Below are positions 1-5,419 of a DNA stretch of 7,836 bases, piece after piece. The stretch is from assembly GCA_946186175.1 (NCBI GenBank), contig CAMHMG010000138.1, positions 1 through 7,836 of the forward strand, written 5' to 3'. A model generated the notes under the pieces. The model ran no database searches and was not told where the DNA came from. It saw only the letters and a list, made by a program, of their open reading frames with translations. The translations under genes were made by a program, and so were the position numbers. This DNA comes from an uncultured Clostridia bacterium (GTDB lineage Bacteria; Bacillota; Clostridia; Lachnospirales; Lachnospiraceae). Position 1 is the first letter of the stretch; each line of letters begins with the position of its first letter.

Positions 1-711
1 CAGATTCAAAGAACAATTAATTTCCAGAAAAAAGAGCTTGAATTTGCCAAAAATCAGCTGCGTATGGGTAACGAGACAATCCTTACAATAGCAAAGACTG
101 TAGATGCAAAGGATGAATATACTAACCAGCATTCGGAACGTGTTTCTGAATACAGTGTTTTGATTGCAAGGGAGCTTGGTTTTTCAGAGGAAGAATGCGA
201 GAACTTAAGAAAGGCTGCTTTGTTGCATGATATAGGAAAGATAGGCATTCCGGACAGAGTGCTTAACAAACCTGGACGTCTGTCTGACGAGGAATACGCT
301 TTAATGAAATCTCATGTTACACGCGGTGCAGAGATACTTAAAGATTTCACACTTGTAGATCATGTAATTGATGGAACATTATTCCATCATGAACGCTTTG
401 ATGGAACAGGATATCCACAGGGTCTTTCGGGAGAGGATATTCCTCTTTACGGTAGGATTATCGGTGTTGCAGATGCATTTGACGCAATGACTGATAATCG
501 TGTATATCGTAAGAAACTGGATTTTGATTTTGTGATCGAAGAATTAAAAAGGTGCAGTGGTACCCAGTTTGACCCGAAGATGGTTGAAATTATGCTTAAG
601 CTTATTGATGAAGGAAAAATTGATGTTCACGCTTTATATGAGAAGAAAAATGATACTATAGGAGATGATAGTGAATCTGATAATAACAGCAAGGAGAGTG
701 ATGATCAATGA
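1..711 (+). CDS. HD-GYP domain cyclic-di-GMP phosphodiesterase, C-terminal part (5' end outside window)
   Basis: The reading frame is open from base 1, so the gene starts upstream of the window; the ATG at 64 is internal. The visible part begins with a coiled-coil-like helix and then a complete HD-GYP domain. The metal and active-site residues are all present: an early His in NQHSERVSEY, the HDIGKIGIPD motif (HD encoded at 226-231), a His in MKSHV, the HHE triplet, the DGTGYP motif (GYP encoded at 409-417) and the Asp of VADAFDAMTDNRVYR. HD-GYP proteins hydrolyse cyclic-di-GMP to pGpG or GMP in the cytoplasm. The C-terminus is a Ser/Asp/Asn-rich acidic tail of about 20 residues. The missing N-terminus probably carries a sensor, receiver or membrane region. 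The stop overlaps the start of the next gene by 4 nt (ATGA), so the two are probably translationally coupled. The domain call is very secure; the input signal is unknown. Confidence 0.93.
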   Translation, partial: QIQRTINFQKKELEFAKNQLRMGNETILTIAKTVDAKDEYTNQHSERVSEYSVLIARELGFSEEECENLRKAALLHDIGKIGIPDRVLNKPGRLSDEEYALMKSHVTRGAEILKDFTLVDHVIDGTLFHHERFDGTGYPQGLSGEDIPLYGRIIGVADAFDAMTDNRVYRKKLDFDFVIEELKRCSGTQFDPKMVEIMLKLIDEGKIDVHALYEKKNDTIGDDSESDNNSKESDDQ

Positions 712-1910
712 ATAAAATGAGAATTATTACGGTAATCACTGCTCTTGTTGTGGTTGGTATTTATTGGGCGATTGTCTTTGTCGGAAACAAAGAGGTGGAT
801 AAGGAAAGAACGATCAAAGTTGGTTTTGTGTATGATGGTGATGAGAGTGCACCATATACTTATAATTTTATCAAAGCTCAGCGTAAGATAGAGGAATATG
901 ATTTCGATGGAAGAGTGACAGTAACTGCCAAGACTAATATTACTGAAGAAAAAGGTGAGCAGGCAATGATAGAACTGATCAATGAAGACTGTGATCTTAT
1001 AATTACCACAAGCTATGGTTATCAGGAATCAGCCAAGAAGCTTGCAAAGGATAATCCGAAGGTTCAGTTCTGTGAAGCCACAGGTGATAATGCTAATGAT
1101 GATCCGCTTCCTAATTATCACACCTTTATGGGTAAGATATACGAAGGCAGATATATATCAGGAATAGTTGCGGGAATGAAGTTAAAAGAGCTGATTGATG
1201 CTGGTGTGATAGTTAAAGATCAGGCAAGGATAGGTTATGTTGCTGCGTTTCCATATGCAGAGGTCATTTCAGGTTATACTGCATTTATCTTAGGAGTAAG
1301 AAGCATTGTTCCTACTGCAACAATGGATGTCAGATATACTAATACCTGGACCAGTTATAATTTGGAGAAAACCTGTACAGAGCAATTGATCGAGGATGGT
1401 TGTGTGATCATATCACAGCATTCTGATACAATAGGTCCCGCTGTTGCGTGCGAGGAAGCGGCTGATAAAGGCAATGTTGTGTATCACGTGGGCTATAATC
1501 AAAGTATGATAGATGTTGCTCCCACAACTACTCTTGTCAGTTCAAGAATTGACTGGTCGATTTATATTTTAGCTGCGGTTAAATCGGTGTTAAATAACGA
1601 GCCGATAGAAAAGAATATTGAAGGTAATGTCAATGGCAATGATGTCGGTGCAGGATTAGAGCATAATTGGATCCAGATACTTGATGTTAACAGTCTGATT
1701 GCTGCAGAAGGAACGGAAGAAGCAGTACAGGATAACATCGAAGGATTTAAGAAGAATCAGATCAAGGTGTTTAAGGGTGACTATAAGGGAGTCGATCCTT
1801 TTGATCCTAATGATACAATAGATCTCAGTACGGGGTATGTTGAGAATGAGAAGGCATCCGCACCATCATTTCATTATATCTTAGATGGTGTTGTTAATGT
1901 AATTGAGTAG
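708..1910 (+). CDS. BMP-family (PnrA/Med-like) ligand-binding protein, membrane-anchored
   Basis: The 400-aa product has one hydrophobic segment at about residues 5-26, then a periplasmic-binding-protein fold of the BMP family (Pfam Bmp, PF02608). It opens with IKVGFVYDGD and continues with the first-lobe strand DLIITTSYGYQ, the F-MG-IYEGRYISGIVAG block, RIGYVAAFPYAEVISGYTAF, and VVYHVGYNQSMIDVAPTTTL followed by the second-lobe SRIDWSIYIL. Known BMP proteins bind purine nucleosides or related ligands, usually as lipoproteins feeding ABC importers. Here there is no lipobox Cys in the N-terminal segment, so it should be a signal-anchor protein, and no ABC genes are nearby. The start at 708 is supported by AAGGAG at 691-696 and by the ATGA overlap with the HD-GYP gene. 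I infer an extracytoplasmic sensor partner for that phosphodiesterase. The family call is strong; the ligand and the signalling role are inference. Confidence 0.85.
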   Translation: MNKMRIITVITALVVVGIYWAIVFVGNKEVDKERTIKVGFVYDGDESAPYTYNFIKAQRKIEEYDFDGRVTVTAKTNITEEKGEQAMIELINEDCDLIITTSYGYQESAKKLAKDNPKVQFCEATGDNANDDPLPNYHTFMGKIYEGRYISGIVAGMKLKELIDAGVIVKDQARIGYVAAFPYAEVISGYTAFILGVRSIVPTATMDVRYTNTWTSYNLEKTCTEQLIEDGCVIISQHSDTIGPAVACEEAADKGNVVYHVGYNQSMIDVAPTTTLVSSRIDWSIYILAAVKSVLNNEPIEKNIEGNVNGNDVGAGLEHNWIQILDVNSLIAAEGTEEAVQDNIEGFKKNQIKVFKGDYKGVDPFDPNDTIDLSTGYVENEKASAPSFHYILDGVVNVIE

Positions 1911-1936
1911 ATCTGATTGCTGTATACAAAAAGTTT

Positions 1937-1974
1937 TCCAATAAGTCAGTGCCTTTGGGGTTTGACTTGTTGGA
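1937..1974 (+). other. Long stem-loop between the BMP gene and the membrane-protein gene
   Basis: TCCAATAAGTCA (1937-1948) pairs with TGACTTGTTGGA (1963-1974) over 12 positions, one of them a T-G pair that is a G-U wobble in plus-strand RNA. The 14-nt loop can close a small CC/GG stem. It lies 26 nt after the BMP stop codon. Only CTTTCATATT follows, not a run of T, so it is a poor intrinsic terminator on the plus strand. It may protect or process the transcript, or be a weak attenuator before the next gene. Confidence 0.55.
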
Positions 1975-2007
1975 CTTTCATATTAATTTGTAGGAGGCTG
2001 TTTAGAG

Positions 2008-2766
2008 ATGGTAGTTGCCGCATTGGTGGGAAGTATATTGGTAAGCTTGGTTATTCCATTGATCATATGGATAATTCTTATAGCTAAGAATAAGGAAGAA
2101 CGTAAAGGGATAATAGTATTGTTTGTGCGTGGAGCATTATTCTATATAGCTATGCAGTTTGGAATTAAACAGCAGGGACTTGCTTATCTTTTCAATAATA
2201 CAAATCTGCAGACTTTCATGGATGAACATTATATTTCATATCTGATATTAGTGGCGTTGATAGGTGCGGTGTTAGCAATTATACCGGAACTGATCACCAT
2301 TTTAGTTATTTATAAGAAAAAGATAACCTTTAAACAGGCTGTATCTCTGGGACTTGGATATACAACTGCCGAGTCGATGTTTTTGATCGGTTATCTGGGA
2401 ATTGCGGCGTTAGTAAAGTATATTGGAGATAATGACTATGAACTCGTTACTTCTGCAGAAACATTGTTTCTTTCGGACTTTGAACGCATACTACTTGGTG
2501 TGACAGGAATCGGTCTGATTGTATGTCTGATATACTTTATTGAAGAGAATATGACCTTGTGGGGAATTCTTATTAAGGTGATATGTCAGGCATTGGTAGC
2601 GTTTTTGCCGGGATTTCTGATTGCTTTCTCAACAAAGGATCTGCTTGAGGTTTTCGATAGAAGTATGGCTCTTATAATTATATATATCATTTTGACAGCA
2701 GTTGCATTGTGCACTGCTGCGTTTATGAACAGTGTCAAGTGGAAGATGTGGGATATTCATAATTGA
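2008..2766 (+). CDS. Seven-helix membrane protein, YhfC (DUF2324)-like putative intramembrane peptidase family
   Basis: The 252-aa product has seven hydrophobic segments at about residues 2-26, 34-52, 75-102, 110-135, 161-179, 185-207 and 220-241. The start is set by TAGGAGG at 1991-1997. The fourth helix, with LGLGYTTAESMFLIG (Glu122), and the following FERILLG (Glu159-Arg160) resemble the Gly-rich/Glu and Glu-Arg signatures of the YhfC family, a predicted intramembrane metalloprotease family related to CPBP and PrsW proteins. The His residues I expect after the ER motif and in the sixth helix are absent: the segments read GVTGIGLIVC and CQALVAFLPG. It may therefore be an inactive or differently acting relative. 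It lies on the same strand 97 nt after the BMP gene, so it may belong to the same membrane sensory unit. The family assignment is by eye and moderate; a plain polytopic protein of unknown function is the alternative. Confidence 0.6.
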   Translation: MVVAALVGSILVSLVIPLIIWIILIAKNKEERKGIIVLFVRGALFYIAMQFGIKQQGLAYLFNNTNLQTFMDEHYISYLILVALIGAVLAIIPELITILVIYKKKITFKQAVSLGLGYTTAESMFLIGYLGIAALVKYIGDNDYELVTSAETLFLSDFERILLGVTGIGLIVCLIYFIEENMTLWGILIKVICQALVAFLPGFLIAFSTKDLLEVFDRSMALIIIYIILTAVALCTAAFMNSVKWKMWDIHN

Positions 2767-2935
2767 TTCTCAACGTATTCGCAGAAACCAGGAAGAACGA
2801 TTCTTATTTCTCCGCGTACTTTTCCGTCAATTATGCCTTTTTCAATAAGGCGCTTTCTAGGACCATTCCAATCGTTATGATTTTGTTTTGTGATTTCAAG
2901 AAGTTCAGAAAGAGGCATTTCTTTTTTTACCTGAA
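2757..2935 (-). pseudogene. C-terminal remnant of an AAA-type ATP-binding protein
   Basis: The minus strand encodes about 56 residues ending in a stop, containing ITKQNHNDWNGPRKRLIEKG followed by IIDGKVRGEIRIVLPGF. This resembles the last part of the large clostridial AAA ATPases that end in a small winged-helix-like region. No P-loop or other ATPase motif is present. The frame continues to an ATG at about 2999, but those added residues come from the promoter/operator DNA of the next operon and are not protein-like for this family. The stop overlaps the end of the convergent membrane-protein gene by 10 nt. I read it as a truncated relic whose upstream part was lost when the operon to the right was inserted or rearranged. 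Homology is judged from memory of the family, so confidence is moderate. Confidence 0.5.
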
Positions 2936-2949
2936 AAAATAAAAAACGG

Positions 2950-2981
2950 TTGACAAGAAAACTTGTCAGTAATAATATAAT
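2950..2981 (+). promoter_or_regulatory. Promoter of the small membrane protein / XRE operon
   Basis: A consensus -35 TTGACA lies at 2950-2955. The -10 is either TAATAT at 2973-2978 (17-bp spacing) or a perfect TATAAT at 2976-2981 (20-bp spacing). The first operator palindrome sits across the -35, which fits repression by blocking RNA polymerase. Confidence 0.65.
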
Positions 2982-3032
2982 TGTATAAATAAATGACAAG
3001 GAAAATTGTCATTATGATAAGAAATGTTGTCA
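2951..3032 (+). promoter_or_regulatory. Three 18-bp operator palindromes, TGACAA-N6-TTGTCA
   Basis: Copy 1 (2951-2968) is TGACAAGAAAACTTGTCA, a perfect palindrome with 7-bp arms. Copy 2 (2994-3011) has TGACAA and TTGTCA around GGAAAA. Copy 3 (3015-3032) has TGATAA and TTGTCA, one mismatch. All three have the same 18-bp size. Their centres are 43 and 21 bp apart, close to whole numbers of helical turns, so bound dimers would sit on one face of the DNA. The first overlaps the -35 and the other two lie in the untranslated leader. The likely binder is the XRE protein encoded in the same operon, as autoregulation is common for such regulators, but this is inference. Confidence 0.7.
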
Positions 3033-3061
3033 TATAAATAGAAAGGAAGGATAATGATGAG

Positions 3062-3403
3062 GTGTTAAAACTTACGAAGACATACATTCATCCGGATGCA
3101 GAGCCTGTTAAAGACATTTTTGAAAAATATTTATATGAGGATATGAAAGAACTTGTTATATTCTGTTCTATTAAGGCAGTTGATTTTGGAGATAAACGTC
3201 TTGAAAAGAAGGAATATAGTACATCAATTGGAAAATTCAGTGGCGGTATGATCGCATTTTCGATGGGTTTGATGTTTGGAGTTGCATTAGATAATATTTT
3301 TCTGGGATTATGTTTTGGTTTTGCATTATTTCCTCTGTATAGTGTTATATGGTCTACGGCAGTAAAGAATGAAGAATTTAGTACTGGACGGAGGGAAAAG
3401 TGA
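3062..3403 (+). CDS. Small two-helix membrane protein, first gene of the XRE operon
   Basis: The product is 113 aa with a GTG start. The first half (residues 1-58) is charged and soluble. Two hydrophobic segments follow at about 61-77 and 79-99, rich in Gly, Phe and Met, and then a short charged tail. I do not recognise the family; small membrane proteins encoded beside compact XRE regulators are common in Firmicutes. The start is unusual: AAGGAAGG lies at 3043-3050, and the two ATG codons just after it (3054 and 3057) open only a tiny frame that stops at 3066-3068, so the GTG at 3062 is the first start that gives the long frame. The stop TGA shares its last base with the ATG of the XRE gene (TGATG), showing tight coupling. 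Regulation is probably through the three operators upstream. Confidence 0.75.
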   Translation: MLKLTKTYIHPDAEPVKDIFEKYLYEDMKELVIFCSIKAVDFGDKRLEKKEYSTSIGKFSGGMIAFSMGLMFGVALDNIFLGLCFGFALFPLYSVIWSTAVKNEEFSTGRREK

Positions 3404-3621
3404 TGCCTTTATATAATCATTTAAAAGAATATAGGGCGCGACTGGGAGTCAATCAGCAGGAGATGGGAGCTATGGTAGGTACATCGAGGCAGACCATAAG
3501 TCAGATTGAACAAGGAGATTATTCGCCATCTGTGACATTAGCTTTGAAGATAGCTGCTAAATGTGGAGTGAAAGTTGAAGATATTTTTGAGTATAAGGAG
3601 GAAAGATTAGAGGATGAATAA
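3403..3621 (+). CDS. XRE-family helix-turn-helix transcriptional regulator
   Basis: This is a compact 72-aa protein that is almost entirely a Cro/C1-type HTH domain. The recognition region is QQEMGAMVGTSRQTISQIEQ, followed by GDYSPSVTLALKIAAKCGV and VEDIF, the standard ending of the short YgzD-like XRE regulators. I chose ATG 3403 over the in-frame GTG at 3400 because GGAGGG at 3390-3395 is 7 nt upstream and because the TGATG junction with the previous gene is a typical coupling site. It has no ligand or oligomerisation domain beyond the HTH. It is the best candidate to bind the TGACAA-N6-TTGTCA palindromes and control its own operon. The family call is very secure; the target is inferred. 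Confidence 0.92.
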   Translation: MPLYNHLKEYRARLGVNQQEMGAMVGTSRQTISQIEQGDYSPSVTLALKIAAKCGVKVEDIFEYKEERLEDE

Positions 3622-3676
3622 GAAAAATATAAATGGAAAACAGAAAAGTGTTGATAGTCACATTTATTCTTTATAG
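3614..3676 (+). pseudogene. Possible truncated third gene of the XRE operon (20 codons)
   Basis: An ATG at 3614 opens a frame that overlaps the XRE stop (ATGAATAA), reads MNKKNINGKQKSVDSHIYSL and ends at TAG 3674-3676. AAGGAGG at 3595-3601 lies upstream. The overlap and ribosome site look like the start of a further operon gene. About 150 nt of DNA without a convincing frame follow before the terminator, so the rest may have been deleted or decayed. It could also be a chance frame or a tiny peptide gene; I do not recognise the sequence. Confidence 0.3.
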
Positions 3677-3825
3677 TGCTAAGCTTGAAAGAGGAATAAG
3701 TGGTAAGATTACGGATTGAAATCTTAAAAAGATAAAGTTTTTCGTGTAGTTATTATAAAAAAGGACAGTACAAAAAGAGTTTACCGGTTAAAGTATAGAT
3801 TATGAGAAACAAAAAGTAAATGAAT

Positions 3826-3858
3826 AGACAGGGGACTTGAATCGTTCCCTGTCTTTTT
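3826..3858 (+). terminator. Intrinsic terminator, probably bidirectional
   Basis: AGACAGGGGAC (3826-3836) pairs with GTTCCCTGTCT (3844-3854) as an 11-bp stem with one G-U pair and a 7-nt loop, followed by TTTTT on the plus strand. It ends plus-strand transcripts from the XRE operon. It is also only 6 nt beyond the stop codon of the convergent minus-strand gene. In that direction the stem is followed by a looser T-rich run, so it may serve both. Confidence 0.85.
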
Positions 3859-3864
3859 GAGAGA

Positions 3865-4875
3865 TTATAGTTTTTTATAATATGAGGGATGTACTCTATA
3901 ATCCCAGTAAGTAGCGTTATAATTTTTTGAGAAACCTCTGTCTTCAGCAAATAGCGTATCGTATAATTTTCCATCAATATCGACCCAGCAATGTCCTGTG
4001 TCAGAACATATCTTAACATCTTTGTATCCACATGTTTTTGCCAGATAAGCAAATGCAGCTGCATCCGAGGCACAGCACCCTTTGTGTCTGTCAAATATAT
4101 CTCTTGCGTATATAACATCCCAATCTTTAGGATGTTTTTTCTTTGTATCACGCACTTTGCGGAATTCCATGTATGGGTATTTGGCAAGCCATCTATAACA
4201 TTTATATAATTTTTCACTCTTGCTGTCGGTTGGTTTAGTGTATTTCTCAACAATTTCCTGTGCTAAGAGATAAACCTTAACTCTGGACAAATTATACTTG
4301 TTATCTTTGAAAACACCATATCGTGATATCTTAAAATTATCCGCTTTGCCGCCTATCTTCATTTTACCCGAATTGCGGTCGAAGAAGTAATAATTATTCT
4401 TATACTTAAACCATCCTGTTATAACAGCGCCTTTTTTGTTAACTCTATATACATTCTTACCATATGTAAAGAACATATTTTTTGCATAACCGCCTTTTTT
4501 CTTTTTGAAATATTTACGACCTTTTTTCTTGACGAATTTTCCTTTCAGTACTTCAGTCGCAGTAACAGAATTACGGATTTTTATCTTGATTCCGGTTTTG
4601 ATATTTGAGAGATCATTATTTGAAGGATTATTCGTTGCAGCTGTATTATTATTATTATTATTATTGTTTTGAACAGATATAGTTGTTGCATTATCATTAT
4701 TGTTCTGATCAGTAGTAACAGATGAATTGCTAGTAGTGGCATCATTTTGGATGTCAGAATCAATGGCGGTGTTGTTAGAAACAGCTGCCATAACGTGTAT
4801 AGAGTATGTAGAATTGAATGCTGCAACTGAAGCGGTTATAATGCCCAAAGAAATAATTATCTTCTTTATTTTCAT
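3865..4875 (-). CDS. Secreted transglutaminase-like protein with glucan-binding-type repeats
   Basis: The 336-aa product starts with a signal peptide (MKIKKIIISLGIITASVAAF, cleavage near the VMAA at 28-31). A Ser/Thr/Asn-rich linker follows (about 35-90) with eight Asn in a row at 70-77. Residues 110-190 contain degenerate aromatic/Gly repeats such as GWFKYKNNYYFFDRNSGKM, like choline- or glucan-binding repeats of wall-associated proteins. The C-terminal half is a transglutaminase-like (papain-fold) domain: the Cys in HKGCCASDAAAFAYLAK (Cys268 the likely nucleophile), His295 in GHCWVDIDG and Asp306 in LYDTLFA form a plausible triad. Such domains act as proteases, amidases or crosslinkers outside the cell. 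AAGGAG 7 nt before the ATG supports the start. It is a single-gene unit with its own promoter. The domain call is good; substrate and exact activity are unknown. Confidence 0.85.
   Translation of the reverse strand: MKIKKIIISLGIITASVAAFNSTYSIHVMAAVSNNTAIDSDIQNDATTSNSSVTTDQNNNDNATTISVQNNNNNNNNTAATNNPSNNDLSNIKTGIKIKIRNSVTATEVLKGKFVKKKGRKYFKKKKGGYAKNMFFTYGKNVYRVNKKGAVITGWFKYKNNYYFFDRNSGKMKIGGKADNFKISRYGVFKDNKYNLSRVKVYLLAQEIVEKYTKPTDSKSEKLYKCYRWLAKYPYMEFRKVRDTKKKHPKDWDVIYARDIFDRHKGCCASDAAAFAYLAKTCGYKDVKICSDTGHCWVDIDGKLYDTLFAEDRGFSKNYNATYWDYRVHPSYYKKL
4645..4665 (-). repeat. Trinucleotide microsatellite (AAT)7 in the Asn linker
   Basis: Seven uninterrupted ATT units on the plus strand read as AAT codons in the minus-strand gene; with the adjoining AAC they encode eight Asn. 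Slippage would add or remove whole Asn residues without shifting the frame, so the linker length between signal peptide and wall-binding repeats could vary between strains. Confidence 0.85.
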
Positions 4876-4956
4876 TGTGTTTCTCCTTCATTTATTTTTG
4901 GAACAGGGAATAATAATTAGTGTTGTAAATAACTGGAATTTATAAATCTTACACTT

Positions 4957-4985
4957 ATTATATATTATAGTAAATGCTTTGTCAC
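4957..4985 (-). promoter_or_regulatory. Promoter of the transglutaminase-like gene
   Basis: On the minus strand GTGACA (plus 4980-4985) is separated by 17 bp from a perfect TATAAT (plus 4957-4962). A second TATAAT overlaps the spacer (plus 4964-4969). The predicted start is about 75 nt before the coding start, leaving an AT-rich leader. No operator is evident. Confidence 0.6.
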
Positions 4986-5122
4986 TTGATAATTAAATTA
5001 TTATATATGGCATTGGTTGATGTTTGTTTCACATAAATATTGATTTTGGTGTAAAGTAGAAAATTCCTTTAACGAAAAATATAAAGATTATAACTATTCA
5101 CACATTGTTCAAAAAAAAGAAC

Positions 5123-5151
5123 TTGCTATATTAGCAAATAAATGGTACATT
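5123..5151 (+). promoter_or_regulatory. Candidate promoter for the panG-panB transcript
   Basis: TTGCTA (5123-5128), a 17-bp spacer and TACATT (5146-5151) each match the consensus at four of six bases. It would start a leader of about 260 nt that contains all the hairpins before panG. The rest of the gene-free stretch 4986-5200 is AT-rich; apart from short inverted repeats such as ATTCAT/ATGAAT at 5165-5181 I see nothing in it. The match is modest, so this is only the best candidate. Confidence 0.35.
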
Positions 5152-5202
5152 ACAGTCGAGCGGTATTCATTTATGATGAATAATTATACATTATCCATCT
5201 AA

Positions 5203-5261
5203 GCAGTGAGCACTAGATCTCAACTACGATCTATGATCTTGTTTCGATAAGTGCTTGTTGC
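5203..5261 (+). repeat. Palindromic RNA-like element A
   Basis: The outer stem is AGCACT (5209-5214) with AGTGCT (5250-5255), extended outward to 5203 and 5261 through three consecutive G-U type pairs and GCA/TGC. Inside come AG opposite A, the helix ATC/GAT, the TC/TC internal loop (5220-5221 and 5244-5245), AAC/GTT, an internal loop TAC opposite TT, and GATC/GATC closed by a TAT loop. It has the same layout as element B at 6377-6429 with different paired bases. The G-U pairs would be lost on the other strand, so the plus strand is the likely RNA. Confidence 0.75.
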
Positions 5262-5265
5262 ATAC

Positions 5266-5317
5266 GTAAAACCGACAGTTTAGCTTCGTACTAGGTACTT
5301 GCTTCACCGGGTTTTAC
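5266..5317 (+). repeat. Palindromic element, divergent member of the family
   Basis: GTAAAACC (5266-5273) pairs with GGTTTTAC (5310-5317). Within it AGC/GCT (5282-5284, 5301-5303) flanks TTC opposite TT, and GTAC-TAG-GTAC (5288-5298) forms the tip. The layout matches the other elements, but the internal loop differs from strict TC/TC. A second pairing, CAGTTT (5275-5280) with AAACTG (5323-5328), crosses this stem, so they are alternatives or a pseudoknot. Confidence 0.55.
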
Positions 5318-5337
5318 TGTAGAAACTGCATCGATGA

Positions 5338-5415
5338 TAAGTGTTGTCACTTACAGTTACACTACGAATTTCTGACACACATTTTCAGGTGTGCTCGTTC
5401 TGTAAAGTGAGGTGA
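5338..5415 (+). promoter_or_regulatory. Alternative hairpins reaching the panG ribosome binding site
   Basis: CACTTA (5348-5353) can pair with TAAGTG just upstream (5338-5343, 6-bp stem, TTGT loop). Alternatively TCACTTACAG (5347-5356) can pair with CTGTAAAGTGA (5400-5410, one bulge), enclosing CACAC/GTGTG (5376-5380, 5389-5393) and a TC...TC internal loop like that of the other elements. The second pairing runs into the Shine-Dalgarno GAGGTGA (5409-5415) of panG. The two pairings exclude each other. This could tune translation of panG, or be one more repeat copy that happens to sit here. Confidence 0.45.
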
Positions 5416-5419
5416 TAGC

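Noticed and set aside
64..711. Treating ATG 64 as the start of a free-standing HD-GYP protein
   Set aside because: The same frame is open back to base 1 with a coiled-coil-like helix typical of the linker before HD-GYP domains, and there is no ribosome site before 64.
708..1910. BMP protein as part of an ABC nucleoside importer
   Set aside because: No lipobox, and no ATPase or permease gene is visible on the downstream side; the upstream neighbour is a signalling enzyme.
2905..3087. 60-residue frame on the minus strand
   Set aside because: It lies over the promoter and operators of the plus-strand operon, is AT-driven low-complexity sequence and has no ribosome site or recognisable motif.
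3062..3621. Toxin-antitoxin module
   Set aside because: The partner of the XRE protein has two membrane helices and a soluble N-terminal half and no known toxin motif; membrane protein/XRE pairs of this kind are usually regulatory operons.
3753..4253. 166-residue minus-strand frame overlapping the secreted protein gene
   Set aside because: It is a shadow in another frame of the transglutaminase-like gene, which has signal peptide, domains and ribosome site; the shadow also runs through the terminator.
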